Positions 1 through 13,702 of a stretch of 64,000 bases of DNA are shown here, in pieces (position 1 is the first letter of the stretch; each line of letters begins with the position of its first letter). The notes beneath the pieces were generated by a model. That model had not been told where the DNA came from, searched no databases, and was given only the letters and a program-made list of their open reading frames with translations. This DNA is from Microcebus murinus (Eukaryota > Chordata > Mammalia > Primates > Cheirogaleidae), in the NCBI RefSeq assembly GCF_040939455.1, contig NC_134106.1:79987001-80051000 (forward strand), read 5' to 3'. The position numbers were made by a program, and so were the translations under genes.

Positions 1-1849
1 ACTCAAACACCAGCGAAGCTTCAGACTGTGGGACTGTGATCATCAGCGCTCTGTCTGCTTTGATCATCAGAACAGCTGTTATTAGACTAACCTGAAGTTG
101 TATCCTGTACCTGCTAACAGGGGGGACCCCAGGCAGTTTCCAAAATGAATCACACTTTTTTTTTTAGCCCTGATTTTCAAGATTCAGCAGCATCTTTGAT
201 GAAGCGATAGACCTCCAAATCACTTTGCTCCAGCCCAGGGCAAAATCAGTTCCCCTTTTGACAGGTAACGGAAGAAATTACCATGCATGTGTGCGATATG
301 GTAGCATTTAGTATTCTGAAACCCTCATTGTTCCGCATGGGGAAGATCAAAATGATTCTGGGAAACCCTGCTGGTTGGGCTCCTGAGGCTCCCAGCACAT
401 CACTGGAAGAATCCAGGAATGGAGTAGCTACATGAAAGGATGGGGACCATTCAGTGATGTGCCCTGTCAACATACTGAAGGACGAATCTTTTCACAATGT
501 CCCTGCTGAGAAAGTTCAATGTGCTATTGAATTGTGATCATCTCAGGGTATTTCTATTTTATGTGTCATCAATGACTTATAACGACTTGAAGCATGGCAA
601 CATACACATAGTGGTCACAGTATAAAAAGAATTTAGAAACAAGATGTAGCAATAAGATAAAAATTCTAATAATCTGGCATAAAACTAGTTCTATACATGC
701 ATTTCCCCCTTACTAGCCAAAAAATTGGGCAAAGCTCGATGCTTGGCAATTGGAGTGCTCTGGGAATCAATAAGAAATGGCACTAGATATTGGAATATAG
801 GTGGTTACTCTAAAAATGTAAAACTGTGCTGCACCCAGAGAGGTTTTTGCTTTAAAAAACAAAGCTCTCTTGATTTGTCACCACAAGGGGTGAATTTTGT
901 TTCAAAGACATCCCTCCACAGTCCTCATCTGAGATAGCTGGTCAAGGCAACTCCAGCTGTGGGTACCCTTGGCTGGCGAATAATTTGGCATCCCTCCAAA
1001 CTGACATTCTTTAAATATTTTCCCAACATTTTCTTAGTGGGAGCAGAAAGAACAGATTGTCTTGTAATAAAAACTGTACACCTCTTTCTTTATGTTCCAG
1101 ATAAAGGATTTATTGTATTATATGCTTATGAAAGACACAAATACACTGGACAATTAAGGAGATGGTTTTATTTAGGCTGTTGCGAGAGGGAAAACGCTCA
1201 CTAACAAGGAGCGCCTCAATGTACAGGGGTGTGGGTTTTGCAGAGGCAGGTAGCCCAGAGAGTCGTCTTTCCGAGTGCTTGGGGCTCAGATAACGTTCAA
1301 AATTGTCAGGCCCTAAATGACAACATTTGGATATTTTTAGAATTATTTTTTCATGTCATCATTTTCTGGTATTTATTGCTGGACAACATGAGTTGCTCAC
1401 ATTCCTAAAGATCTGCTCAAAATATATTAACATGTTCTCTCCTCTGGCTTGCATAGAGCAAACACTTCCCTACTTTTCTGTAGGTCGTGTCCGGGTTTTT
1501 TTTTTTTCTTTTTTGCTAGTTTCTGAATTGGGCAATTTCATGGCAAAGCTATTAAAGAGTTTAAAGTGTAGATAAAATAAGTCCTTCATCTCCAATTATC
1601 AGCTCTAGGCATGGTTTTGTCTGACATTGTCGTGGATGACTGTCGACTGGTTAGTCTCAGCTCAGGGCAGGGTCTGTGGTTACAGAACAACTATCCACAT
1701 GCACATGCTACAGTGCTCAGTAGAAATATGTTGGTCCTACTGAGGAATGGTGCTTTGATTTATTTTTGCTTTTATTTTCTCCACCTTCAGGACATTTTAT
1801 ATTTTGCCAGTTATGTGAAAACTCCTGTGTGAAAGCCCATTTCCTGTTT
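1..1849. other. Intergenic, no recognised element
   Basis: This is AT-rich sequence with short T tracts near 152-164 and 1497-1508. I see no exon, RNA gene or identifiable repeat here, and the short open frames have no recognisable product. Confidence 0.5.
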
Positions 1850-2890
1850 ATTCTAATAATTTTTATTATCACTGAGATATAATTTATGTCCTATAGCAAT
1901 CGCCCTTTCGAAGTGTGCAATTCAGTGGTTTTTAGTGTACTGACAAAGTTGCACAACCATCACTACCATCTAATTCCAGAACATTTCGTTATCCAACAAA
2001 GAAACCCAATACCCATTAGCCATCATTCCCCCCTCACCCTTCTTCCCAGCTTCTGGCAACCATTAGTCCAGTTCATGTCTCTATAGATTTGCACATTCAG
2101 GACATTTCATGTAAAGGGAACCATGCAATATGTGACGTTCTTTTGTGCATATCTGGCTTCTTTCACTTAGCATGTTTCCAAGGTTGATCCGTGTTGTAAC
2201 ATGTGTCAGTGCTTCTCATTCCTTTTTATTGCCAGAGATTAGTAATATTCCATCATATGGCTAATCCACATTTTGTTTATTCAGCATCAGTTAATGGACA
2301 TTTGCTTTATTTCCACTTCAGACTCTTATGAATAATGCTGTTGTGAACATTTCTGTACACGCTTTTGCATAGACATATGTTTTCATTTATTTTGGTTATA
2401 TACTTAGGAGTAGAATTGCTGGGTCAAAGGGCAATTCTATATTTAGCTTTTTGAGGGACTGAAAAACTATCTTCCAAAGCAGCTGTGCTATTTTTTCTTC
2501 CCAATGGCAACATCAGAGGGTTCCAATCTCTTCACATCTTTGCTGACACTTGTTATCATCCATCTTTTTTTAGCATAGCCATCCCAATGGGTGTGAAGTG
2601 GTATCTCTTTGTGAGTTTGATTTGTATTTCCCTAGTGACTTATGACTTGCTCATCTTTTCCAGTTCCGATTAGCCACTTACAGATCTTCTTTGGAGAAAG
2701 AACATTTCATTTCTTAATTCTTTTTATTTCTGAACTATAAGAGTACCCTATTCCAGATACTAGTTTCTTATCAGAGAGGTGATTTGCAAATATTTTCTCC
2801 CCTGCTGTGGGTTGTCTTTTCACTTTTTTGTTAATGTTCTTGGAAGGATAAAAGTTTTAAATTTTGACAAAGTCCACTTTATTTTTTTCT
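1850..2890 (-). mobile_element. L1M-type LINE-1 fragment, antisense
   Basis: The segment carries the reverse complement of the 3' portion of an old mammalian L1: GTGCAATTCAGTGG, ACCATCACTACCATCTAATTCCAGAACATT, then GGCTTCTTTCACTTAGCATG and TGCTGGGTCAAAGGGCA. The frame is broken by many mutations. It is followed by the TTTC repeat. Confidence 0.75.
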
Positions 2891-2894
2891 TCCT

Positions 2895-2914
2895 CTATTT
2901 CTTCTTTCTTTCCT

Positions 2915-2987
<73 letters not shown>

Positions 2988-3006
2988 TTTCTTTTCTTTT
3001 CTTTTT
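2895..3006 (+). repeat. (TTTC)n microsatellite
   Basis: About 25 near-perfect TTTC units with slight interruptions at both ends. It produces spurious Phe/Leu/Ser and Lys/Glu/Arg repeat ORFs on the two strands. It adjoins an Alu monomer whose A-tail (T-rich on this strand) probably seeded it. Confidence 0.95.
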
Positions 3007-3125
3007 AGAGAGATGAGTTCTCACTATGTTGCCTAGGCTGGCCTTCAACTCCTGGGTTCAAGGGATTCTCCTGCCTCAGCCTTCTGAGGAGCTGGGATTA
3101 CAAGTGCACATCATTGTGTCCAGCT
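3007..3125 (-). mobile_element. Alu-type monomer
   Basis: Reverse-strand Alu right-arm-like sequence: GAGATGAGTTCTCACTATGTTGCCTAGGCTGG, GGGTTCAAGGGATTCTCCTGCC, GCTGGGATTACAAG. Diverged. Confidence 0.8.
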
Positions 3126-3270
3126 TCTATTTTTTCTTTGATTGCTTGTGCTTCTCATGTTTTCATGCCACTTAGAGCTTATTGCTCCAGGCAGTCAGCT
3201 GCCTAACACCTGTCTTGAGCTGGTCCCAGCTAGGGCCTTGAAAGCTTTGGAAAAATACTATTATGCAATG

Positions 3271-3671
3271 TGTTAAAAGAAAAACTTAAGATAAAATAAA
3301 TTTAAGAAAGTTTTTTTTTTTTTTTTTTTTTTGAGCAAAGAACAATTCATGAGTCAGGCAGCACTCAGAATATCAGAGAGCTCCGCCCAGGAGTGTGAGC
3401 AGTGAGCTGTTATACGTTGAAAACAGAAGCAAAGTAGAGAAATCAGCCGATTGGCTGCTCTTAGGCACTTGCGTTATTTGGGCATGATGTGACCCACTGG
3501 CCATCATGGCTTGGCTGTTTGTGATTGGCTAAAACTGGTTATTTGCTACCAAAAATCACACCCCTAAGTTAGGTTTCAGCGTGTTTACATACTAAGTTAG
3601 ATTGAGGTCCATTATGTAGGAACTCAAAGTATGGAGACAGCCACAGGTTAATGCCTCCTGCTGATTTAACA
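3271..3671 (-). mobile_element. Solo LTR, ERV1-like
   Basis: Read on the minus strand it starts TGTTAAATCAGC and ends CTTTTAACA, so the termini form an inverted repeat. It contains CCAATC boxes, a TATA-like ACGTATAAC and a U5-like run CATGAATTGTTCTTTGCTCA followed by an A-rich insertion. This is LTR layout with no internal viral sequence adjacent. The flanks show no clear target duplication, consistent with age. Confidence 0.65.
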
Positions 3672-4612
3672 GAACAAATATGTATTGCTGTAGTTACTCT
3701 TTTTTCCTCAAATATAGCATAACAGCAGTGTCCAGACCCCTGAGTACTGTCTTAGAAACCTCCACAGATGTGCCACGGAGCACAGGGGTGGCCCTGTTCC
3801 TGCTTGAAGTGTCAGAAGGCCTTCACCACTTTTCAAGCCTCTAATGCAGCATTTCCCCCAAATGAATTCCTTGGAGTTGTTCTTCCCATGAGACACCTGC
3901 AGAAAAGGGATCCTGTGGTCAAACAAGTGACTCCACAAGATTCACAGTGCCTGTCAGAATGATAAAGTCTCCGACACGTTCTGCAACAAATAAACAGGTT
4001 TAAACCAAAGTTTCTTGAACTATTTAAGTAAGAAACTATTACAAACTAGTAACTTAAATACTTTTCGAACTAGTACACATTTGATTGGTCAGGACAGGAT
4101 CTGCTACTTAGGGAAATCTTAGCGACCTGACGCAGTGAACGCTTATTCAACATTCATGTCAGCCGTGTCAGCGGCCAGCCCGGGTCTGGTGACTCGCCTC
4201 CTTCTGTGGCCTCCAAAGTAGCCAGGGGAGGGAGAGAGAGAATGGAGGATCTCAGGTGAGAGATTCTTATGGGCTGGCCCCAGACACCACCCCCACACTT
4301 CAGCCCATAGTCGCTTGGCCAAAACTAATCCCTTTTCTCTCTGGATCCATGTGGTCTCTCTGTGTGCTTAGGAGGAAAGGGTTTGGTGACCCATAGTGTG
4401 ATCATGGTCACACACACTTTTGGAAACACTGTTTGGCTGCCTTAGACGGCTCCAGAACAGGCATGCGTGTTGATTGACTTTGTGTGAGGAAGCCTCCGAG
4501 AGCGCTGTGGGCTCTTTTCCTGGACACCTCCTAGTGGTGACTTTCTCTGTGTCACCAGGGAGAACACTGCTTATTCTGACCTTGCATTTCTATGGCCATC
4601 AATAATGTGTAT
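3672..4612. other. Intergenic, unclassified
   Basis: No recognised repeat or exon. The short open frames on both strands between 3708 and 3962 overlap each other and have no recognisable product. Confidence 0.45.
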
Positions 4613-4950
4613 TTCTTTTTTTTTTCTTTTTTGAGCCAGAGTCTCGCTTTGTTGCCCAGGCTAGAGTGAGTGCCGGTGGCGTCAGCCTAGCTCACAGCAA
4701 CCTCAAACTCCTGGCTCAAGCAATCCTGCTGCCTCAGCCACCCGAGTAGCTGGGACCACAGGCATGCGCCACCATGCCCGGCTAATTTTTTCTCTATATA
4801 TTAGTTGGCCAATTAATTTCTTTCTACTTATAGTAGAGACGGGGTCTCATTCTTGCTCAGGCTGCTTTCGAAATCCTGACCTCGAGCAATCCGCCTGCCT
4901 CGGCCTCCCAAAGAGCTAGGATTACAGGCGTGAGTCACCGTGCCCGGCCT
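4613..4950 (-). mobile_element. Alu, strepsirrhine type
   Basis: A full dimeric Alu in reverse, running from poly-T and GAGCCAGAGTCTCGC to GTGCCCGGCC. The right arm has TTAGTTGGCCAATTAATTTC, the lemur/loris diagnostic segment. Confidence 0.93.
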
Positions 4951-4974
4951 CTTTTTTTTTTTTTACATTAAAAT

Positions 4975-6255
<1,281 letters not shown>

Positions 6256-7329
6256 TGTATGACTTTAGATTGCACCAGCGAACATCAGGCCAGTGGAATA
6301 CTAATGTGAGAACTCAGCTCCGTATACACACAGACCAGACGGAATCCTGAGAAACTGAGACAGCCAACGCATTAACAGGGCTGGCCTACATCCATTATTA
6401 TTTAGTGTCTGGACATGGAATAAAAAATGAGGAGGAAAAAAAGTAATGCTAGTGGTAAATACTTAATGTTTTCCCAGAAAGAAAAATAGGTCTTAGTGTG
6501 GTTGGTATGTCAGGGGACACCATGTGCTCTGTGTTCTAATGACATACATAAATAGCCCTGAAAGACACGTTAGTATTTTACACAAAAAATCAATAGCTCC
6601 CTGCTGAGCGCATGGGGTTGCCATTATGCTTCATTAAAGTGTATTTGAAGCTTTTCAACATCAAGTGGGGTTGCAAAGGACAAAGAGAGCTACTGGGAAC
6701 ACGATGATGAAAAAGAAAGCAAGGAATAGGTGACAAAAATGGTTAGAAAGGGCCCTGTGTGTGTGTGTGCCTGTGATGTGGGGTGCTTGGGAGGGTCTCC
6801 CGGGTGGGGTGGGTGCGGGGCAGGAGCAGCCAGTCCCGGCTGGGGCCAGCTGCCCAACATCCCCGAGGCTCCCCGACGTTGTTCTGCATTCTCTGCAGCT
6901 GCTAAGACCAGGTGGCCCAAGGCAGGGCCAGTTCTCAGCACCCAGAGGGGGCGAAGCTTGATTTGGATGCAGCGCAGTAAGGCAAAGAGCCGCCACTTTG
7001 GAGCAAAGACCTGCTCTGCCACTCTGTGGCTCTATAGGGGTCACTGAACCCTCCCAGCAGGGCCTCCCCCGCGGCAGCCAGGGGCTACTTCCACGCCCTC
7101 CCCAGGATAACAGTGAGGCCTAGACATGAGTGCGCGTGCCAGTGAGCCCCGGTGCACCGCGGGGGCCTCGGCTGAGTGGCCGTCCCTGGTGCTGTCTGTC
7201 TGCCAGTATCTCTTCTTCCCTGTCCTCGTCCCTATCCCTCTCTGCCATTCCACGCAGCCCAGGGCTCTGGGCCTGAAGTCAGAGGCCACCGTTCCTCTCC
7301 TGGCCCCACCTTGGAGCAGTCAGGAGCAG
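6256..7329. other. Intergenic, GC-richer at 6780-7300
   Basis: No recognised gene. The GC-rich block supports overlapping open frames on both strands (up to 127 aa at 6661-7044, minus) that look like chance ORFs. A short TG run lies near 6755-6770. Confidence 0.4.
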
Positions 7330-7480
7330 TCTCTTACTGTCTCCAAGGCTCGGTCCACTCGAGTGAGGATGGGAACATTTTATTATCTGGCCGCTGGAGC
7401 TGCTTGCTGTGAAGATTAAACATGGCGATGCGTACCAAGTACTGAACACGCTGCCTGGCACGAGCAGACGCTCACAAAAC
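7330..7480 (+). mobile_element. MIR SINE
   Basis: MIR 3' wording is present: GCTGTGAAGATTAAACATGGCGATGCGTACC, then CTGCCTGGCACGAGCAGACGCTCACAAAA. Diverged, as expected of this ancient SINE. Confidence 0.7.
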
Positions 7481-8640
7481 ACTATCGTTCTTTCATATTA
7501 TTTAACTGGTGGCCCCAGAGCTAGTAGGGGCGAGAGTCTCAAAGAGGATGTGAGGGTGACGGCGCGTGTTCAGTGCTGTGAGACGGGAGGGGAGGAGGGC
7601 TGGAAACAAACCCACACCACGGGGCCATGCTGTGTGGGAGCCACGTTTTCTAGAGAGCAGCTGTGTGGAGAGAAGAAGGTGGACCTTCCAGATGCTTCTC
7701 TTTCCTCTTACAAATGTTTCCCAAATAGCCCCTCATTTCAGGGGAGCTAGAGCTGATTATGTTTCCTTACCAGAGGCCCAGAGGCCTTTCTGGAAGTGTC
7801 TGCTTAGGGACCTGGTGTTTTCCTGTCCCTGCATGGGTAAGGTGGCGGGGTGCCTTTGCAGGCTAAAAAATAATATTGTAACATAAGTTACGACGTAACC
7901 CAACGCTGACTGGGCTCCCCAGGCAGGCTGGCTTTCTTGGCAACCCCCGCCCAAGATCAGGGGTGTATGGCCACACCTTTATAAAGTCCAAACCCACTGA
8001 GAAACATCCCTAAATAGTGCGGATGAAGTTTCATGGAGAGGACAAGAAAGAGGATCTACTGACATCGTACCAGAAAACATCAGAAAAATTCGCAGTGACA
8101 TCTCCTACTCGAAGTTCCACTTGGCTGTCCCTTTCCCTTTCCCTTTCTGCACACGCCCAGCTTCCCCCAAACCCTCTGGACACCCCTTCTCATGCGCATG
8201 CTCACGCACAGCCCTGCTCAGAAAAACCAAGCTTCTGCCTCGGGCCACACCCAGGGAAGGACAAGGAGAAATTGACCTGCAGCGATATTTTCCTAGTCAC
8301 AAGGTGAAAATGAATTAATCTTTAATAGTTTATATGTTAAGCACATTTGCTAAGATATTTTCTTCTTTCTAGTAGCAAAGTAGCAAGTAATGAAAGTTTC
8401 CTGGTTAGGAAAATGAAATTTACTTACTACTCTAAGTTCTCAGCCTGGAGAAAACATTCTCTCGGGAGGTCTAAGTGAAATTTAGTTTTTACTTTGCCTT
8501 GAGGCTAGATGTCCTAGTAAGAAAATACAAGGGAATTGTATTTTATGTGAGATATGTTTTCTTCAGGATGTGGTTTAATTTAAAACTCACATAATTCAGA
8601 ACTGACAGTGGTGGGTATCCCTGTTTCACGGCGAAAGTAC
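7481..8640. other. Intergenic, unclassified
   Basis: I see no recognised repeat or gene. The sequence includes a short (CCCTTT)n-like run at 8127-8147. Confidence 0.4.
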
Positions 8641-8649
8641 GTTGAGAAA

Positions 8650-9050
8650 CAGTTCTCTCTGGGTCTTATAGAGCCAGGCACGGGCTGTCTTTGTTCTGGA
8701 TCATCTTCCCAAGGATCTTAGTACAATGAACAGCCCTTGGGAGACATAGCAGCGTCATCCTCCGAGGCCTGCTCCCCTGGGACTGGTGTAAGTAAAGACA
8801 TCTCTCTCCATAATAAAACCAGACATGCTTACTGCCCATTATAAAAGATGTAGGTTCCCCGAAATGTGGGTTCTTCTTCTGTAATGTGACTCACCATGGT
8901 GCAAGTGTCACCTGGCCCTCTTTGTGTTGTCTGTGAGTTGGGCCTCTCTGAAATGGCACAAATGCTGCTGGTCTGACTATTGCTATTGTTGCAAGTAATA
9001 AACAATCCTTCGTCTTGGACCCGGGACCCTACTTCTCAGCCAGCATTCAT
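8650..9050 (+). mobile_element. Possible LTR
   Basis: LTR-like order on the plus strand: CCATTATAAAAGATG (TATA), then GCAAGTAATAAACAATCC (poly(A) signal), then CTTGGACCCGGGACCC. Termini and target duplication are not defined, so this is tentative. Confidence 0.35.
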
Positions 9051-9390
9051 AAAACTAGCATGCTAAGTTAGAAAGTGACATCCCAGACCCTCACAGTTCT
9101 TGACCAGGTGATGCTCCCCCCCCACACACCTGGAAGAAACCACAGTAAACACAGGTTACCATTCACCAGGCTCACAAGCTTGGAAGTGGAAGGTTCAAGT
9201 TCTCTCCCATATCTGAACTCAGAGCCAAGGTCTCTACTAGATGCTAAATCTGTGATAAGCCAACACCAGACTGCAGTGCTCTACCTCTGAGTTGATATCA
9301 GGAACCTTGATGGAAATAAACACTTACCCTACTTACATTTGGTACATTTTTCTGTTAAGAGAAATTCTGGGACTTAAAATTTTTCTTTTT

Positions 9391-9527
9391 CTTTTCTTTT
9401 TTTTTTTCCCGAGACAAGGTCTCACTCTGTCACCCAGGCTGGAGTGCAATGGCAATAATCATAGCTCACAGCAGCCTCCAACTCTTGGCTCAAGGGATCC
9501 TCCTGTCTCAGCCTCCCAGATCATCTG
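9391..9527 (-). mobile_element. Alu left-arm fragment
   Basis: From poly-T and GAGACAAGGTCTCACTCTGTCACCCAGGC to GTCTCAGCCTCCCAGATCATCTGG, where it meets an Alu in the opposite orientation with no spacer. Confidence 0.85.
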
Positions 9528-9769
9528 GCTCATGCCTGTAATACTAGCACTATGGAAGGCTGAGGCGGGAATATAGCTTGAGGTCAGGAGTTTGAGACCA
9601 ACCTGACCAAGATCGAGACCCTGTCTCTACAAAAACATAGAAAAAATTAGCTAGACATGGTGGTGCACACCTATAGTCCCAGCTACTCGGGAGGCCACTG
9701 CACTCTAGCCAGGGCAACAGAGCAAGACTTTGTCCCCCCAAATAAAAAATAAATAAAATAAAATAAAAC
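9528..9769 (+). mobile_element. Alu, 5' end missing
   Basis: Starts at CTCATGCCTGTAATACTAGC and runs to an (ATAAA)n tail. It has lost part of the right arm (CTCGGGAGGCC joined to ACTGCACTC). Head-to-head with the preceding Alu. Confidence 0.9.
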
Positions 9770-9984
9770 AGTAGACATGCTACTTATAAAAATTTCAAAC
9801 AGTACAGAAGCTTATAAAATACAACTCCTAAGATCCCTATAGCACCCCACAGTTTGCTGGATCAGACCTTTCTCTTTGCACATCTGGGGAGGGGGGGAAA
9901 TCAATACCCAGGGAAGGTATTGATGGTTCAAAACCAAAGCCCTGGAGGGGGTCAGAGCACATGTGTGGAGGAGAAGAAGCTGGA

Positions 9985-10110
9985 ACCCTTTTAGGATTCA
10001 TAGAAAATGAAGGATTTTATGCTAAAAACCACTGAATCATACACTTTAAGTGAATAAATTAAATAGCATATGAATTATATCTCAATAAAGCTGTTTGAAA
10101 AAAGGATTTT
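9985..10110 (+). mobile_element. L1M 3' end
   Basis: Contains ACACTTTAAGTGAATAAATTAAATAGC and TATATCTCAATAAAGCTG, the typical terminus of old L1M elements. Confidence 0.6.
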
Positions 10111-10205
10111 AAACCAAGTGAGGTTTCAGATAGTAAAAAGAGAAGAAATTTTCTCTATAACTCAGATACAGGTTAACATTTTTCAAAGCTTACATATTCA
10201 CTATT

Positions 10206-10548
10206 TTGAGTTAGAGATTTTTTTTTTTTTTTGAGACAGAGTCTCGCTTTGTTGTCCAGGCTAGAGTGAGTGCCATGGCGTCAGCCTAGCTCACAGCAAC
10301 CTCAAACTCCTGGGCTCGAGTGATCCTTCTGCCTCAGCCTCCCGAGTAGCTGGGACTACAGGCATGTGCCACCATGCCCGGCTAATTTTTTATATATATA
10401 TCAGTTGGCCAATTAATTTCTTTCTGTTTATAGTAGAGACGGGGTCTCGCTCTTGCTCAGGCTGGTTTTGAACTCCTGACCTTGAGCAATCCGCCCGCTT
10501 CGGCCTCCCAAGAGCTAGGATTACAGGCGTGAGCCACCGCGCCCGGCC
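10206..10548 (-). mobile_element. Alu, strepsirrhine type
   Basis: Full-length reverse Alu ending CGCGCCCGGCC, flanked by TAGAGATTTTTTTT on both sides (about 10194 and 10549). Confidence 0.95.
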
Positions 10549-10562
10549 TAGAGATTTTTTTT

Positions 10563-11219
10563 AATGGAAAAAATTTTAATAGTGCAAGAGAGAATCCAGT
10601 GAAAAGAAAGGCAGTCTGAGGGCAGTGGCTGTGAAGGAGTTCTGGTGTATTCCGGTGACTACAGAGAGATCCTGTGGCTACACGGGCAGACACATAGATT
10701 TGGGCTCTTTAGGATAGGAAAGGTGGGCTAGGGAGGGAGAGAAATTTGAGAGGAGAGACATAACCAGGGGATTACAACTATATTTGTATTCTTGATTTCT
10801 TAGCCTGGGTGATGGGCATGTATGTTTTTATTATAATAATGTTTATACTTATTTGTAAACCTAAAATTTTTTTTTAAAGGAAAAGGATTAGAAATAGCTA
10901 AAATTCATTTTAAAAAAATAAATAATTTTACATACCTGAGATTTGTTTCATCAGATTAGCTTCAAGGAGTATTATATTGGGGTTGGTGTTTATTTTAGAA
11001 GTGGTTACATAACTGTTAATTACAGTTGATATTCTGTTTTTGGTTTAACTTTAAAATAAAAGAAAGGGATATAATGGGTTTATTGTTAGTAAGGCCTGTG
11101 CTGAAAGGCCTTGGTTGGTGCAGTTTCTAGTGCCACCTAGTGGTGATGATGTACAACCTTTGGCAGCAGCTTCTAGGACTCGACCTTGCACCTCCTAAGC
11201 TTTGAAGGTGTCTGGGCTG
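10563..11219. other. Intergenic, unclassified
   Basis: AT-rich sequence with A and T tracts. No gene or recognised repeat. Confidence 0.4.
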
Positions 11220-11321
11220 GAGCCACACAGATTCTGACGTCATTGGTCTTGGGGCAGCCTGAGCATCTGGACCTTTAAAAAAGCTCCTTAGGTGATTCTA
11301 ATGCAAAGTCAAGGCTAAGAA
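11220..11321 (+). mobile_element. MER5A-like hAT-Charlie fragment
   Basis: Contains GCCTGAGCATCTGGACCTTTAAAAAAGCTCCTTAGGTGATTCTAATG, the 3' half of the MER5 family. Confidence 0.65.
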
Positions 11322-11448
11322 TCCCCAGCCGTGGTGGCGGGCACCTGTAGTCCAGCTAGTTACCCCGTAGTCCCAGGAGTTTGGGGCCGCAGTGCTATGA
11401 TTGTGCTACTGCACTCCAGCCTGGGTGACACAGCAAACAAAACAAAAC
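11322..11448 (+). mobile_element. Alu monomer
   Basis: Contains CCGTGGTGGCGGGCACCTGTAGTC, then GCACTCCAGCCTGGGTGACACAGC. Followed by an A-rich low-complexity run (11520-11636). Confidence 0.8.
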
Positions 11449-11531
11449 ACCCTGAGAATCACCATCCTAAGACTAACAATAGAAACGTTTAACCCACAAC
11501 TGTATCAACTCCTTTTAGAGGCAGAAAAAAG

Positions 11532-11565
<34 letters not shown>

Positions 11566-11636
11566 GAATTTAAAAAGTAAAAAAAAAAATAATAATAATT
11601 AAAAAGAAAATAAAATTAAACTAAAAAATAAAATAG

Positions 11637-11985
<349 letters not shown>

Positions 11986-12014
11986 ATAAACATTTAATCC
12001 TAAAGTGGTATAAT

Positions 12015-12530
12015 GACAAATTCCTTCATTAACTCAGCAAATAATTATTGAGCCCATATTATTGGCCAGCACTCGTCTAGGTGCCAGGGAAATAGGGAAC
12101 TAAGACACACAAGGAACTTATAGTCTATTGAGAGGAAAAATAAAATGAATCAGTAAATAAAACCAAGAAAGCTATCAGGTAGTGATGAACCCTATGCACA
12201 GTATTAAAAGAGGGCGATGCTGTAGAGACCAGTGGGGTGGCTACTTCCCTCGGGGCCAGAGAATCTATGGGGAGAAGCTGAGAGTGAAAGGACAAGAAAG
12301 TGCCAGCTCCTCTGGCAGATGAGACAGCACGTGCAAAGGCCCAGGGCTGGAGTAAGTTCGGCATGGCTGCAGAGAGGAGAAAGGCCAAGGAGGCCAGGGC
12401 ACAGAGGGAAAGGAACAGGCGATGCAGCATAAGCTCGAAGAGTCTGGCAGGGCCAGGGTCACTTGGACCTTGTCAACCAGGGAAGGAGATGGGCTTCTGA
12501 GCAGGGCAGTAATTGATCTGTAAGCCCAGC
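12015..12530 (+). mobile_element. LINE-2 fragment
   Basis: L2 wording: CAGCAAATAATTATTGAGCCC, GCCAGCACTCGTCTAGGTGCCAGGG, ACACAAGGAACTTATAGTCTA, GTGCAAAGGCCCAGGGCTGGA. The ORFs of about 100 aa here are chance frames in this repeat. Confidence 0.75.
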
Positions 12531-12723
12531 GTAGTAGGAGCACTAACACTCAATAAAGCAAAATAATTTCTCATCTCTTAAAATTGAAGTTTTCATCAGA
12601 TTTTTCTAAAGGTTATTATACTCAAGATTGTTTCGATAAGTAGCCGTTAGATGCATGTTAATTAATTCATAAAGTTGGGCATTCTGTCCTTGTTACATTT
12701 TAACTTTAAAAAAAAGCATTGTA

Positions 12724-12860
12724 AGCTGGGCATCGTGGTGAGAACCTGTAGTCCCAACTACTGGGGAAGCTGAAACGGGAGGATCATTTGAGCCTGGGAG
12801 TTTGAGACCAGCCTGGGCAACACAGCAAGACCCTGTCTGTCTCTAAGAAAGAAAAAAGCA
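12724..12860 (+). mobile_element. Alu monomer (FLAM/FRAM-like)
   Basis: Contains GCTGGGCATCGTGGTGAGAACCTGTAGTC and ends CAGCAAGACCCTGTCTGTCTC plus an A-rich tail. Confidence 0.8.
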
Positions 12861-12950
12861 CTGAAGTTTGGGAATACCCAAGACTACTCTTAGGTTCAAT
12901 GATAACCTTCGTTTGGGCAAGGTTAATCCCTTACTGTACAATCATACTTT

Positions 12951-13277
12951 TTCTTTTTTTTTTTTTTTTTTTGAGACAGAGTCTCTCACTCTGTTGCCCA
13001 GGCTAGAGTGCCATGGCATCAGCCTAGCTCACAGCAACCTCCAACTCCTGGGCTCAAGCGATCCTCCTGCCTCAGCCTCCCGATTAGCTGGGACTACAGG
13101 CATTCGCCACCATGCCAGGCTAATTTTTTCTACATATATTTTTAGTTGGCCAATTAATTTCTTTCTATTTTTAGTGGAGACAGGGTCTCATTCTTGCTCA
13201 GGCTGGTTTCGAACTCCTGACCTTGAGTGATCCTCCCGCCTCAGCCTCCCAGAGTGCTAGGATCACAGGTGTGAGCC
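12951..13277 (-). mobile_element. Alu, strepsirrhine type
   Basis: Reverse Alu from poly-T to GATCACAGGTGTGAGCCC, with GGCCAATTAATTTCTTTC in the right arm. Confidence 0.92.
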
Positions 13278-13319
13278 CAATTATACATTTTTAATTAAAG
13301 AAGCTTTATCATTTGTCTC

Positions 13320-13505
13320 ATTTATGTATTTCAAAGGTCCCTCTGGCTACTGTGTGGAAAAGAGACTCTGGTGAAGTCAGGACACCAGGTAGGAGGTGCT
13401 GAGTAACCTAGGAAAGGACTGAAAGTAATGACATCCTTGTAGCAGTTGGACCATTTCCTGAGTTTTTACTGTGTGCCAGATGCTGACAAGTGCTGTGCAT
13501 GAAAT
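13320..13505 (+). mobile_element. L2/MIR fragments
   Basis: Contains GGTCCCTCTGGCTACTGTGTGGAAAAGAGACT (L2-like) and TTTTTACTGTGTGCCAGATGCTG (L2/MIR-like). Confidence 0.5.
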
Positions 13506-13506
13506 A

Positions 13507-13655
13507 TTATGCCTGTAATCCCAACGGCTTGGGAAGCTAAGGCGGGAGGATCACTTGAGCTCAGGAGTTCGAGATTACAGTGAGCTATGACGGCGACACT
13601 GCACTCCAGCCTGGGTGACAGAGCAAGACCCTGTCTCTAAAAAAGAAAGTGGGGG
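13507..13655 (+). mobile_element. Alu monomer
   Basis: From ATGCCTGTAATCCCAACGGCTTGG to GCAAGACCCTGTCTCTAAAAAAG, then a G-rich simple tract to about 13680. Confidence 0.85.
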
Positions 13656-13702
13656 TGGGAGTGGGGTGGGGGGTGGAGGGAGAAAGAAAAGGAAAATCAC
13701 AT

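Noticed and set aside
2779..3048. Phe/Leu/Ser-repeat and Lys/Glu/Arg-repeat ORFs
   Set aside because: They are translations of the (TTTC)n microsatellite.
6661..7047. Overlapping ORFs of 105-127 codons in GC-rich intergenic DNA
   Set aside because: There are open frames on both strands at once, low-complexity Pro/Gly/Ala content and no recognisable product.
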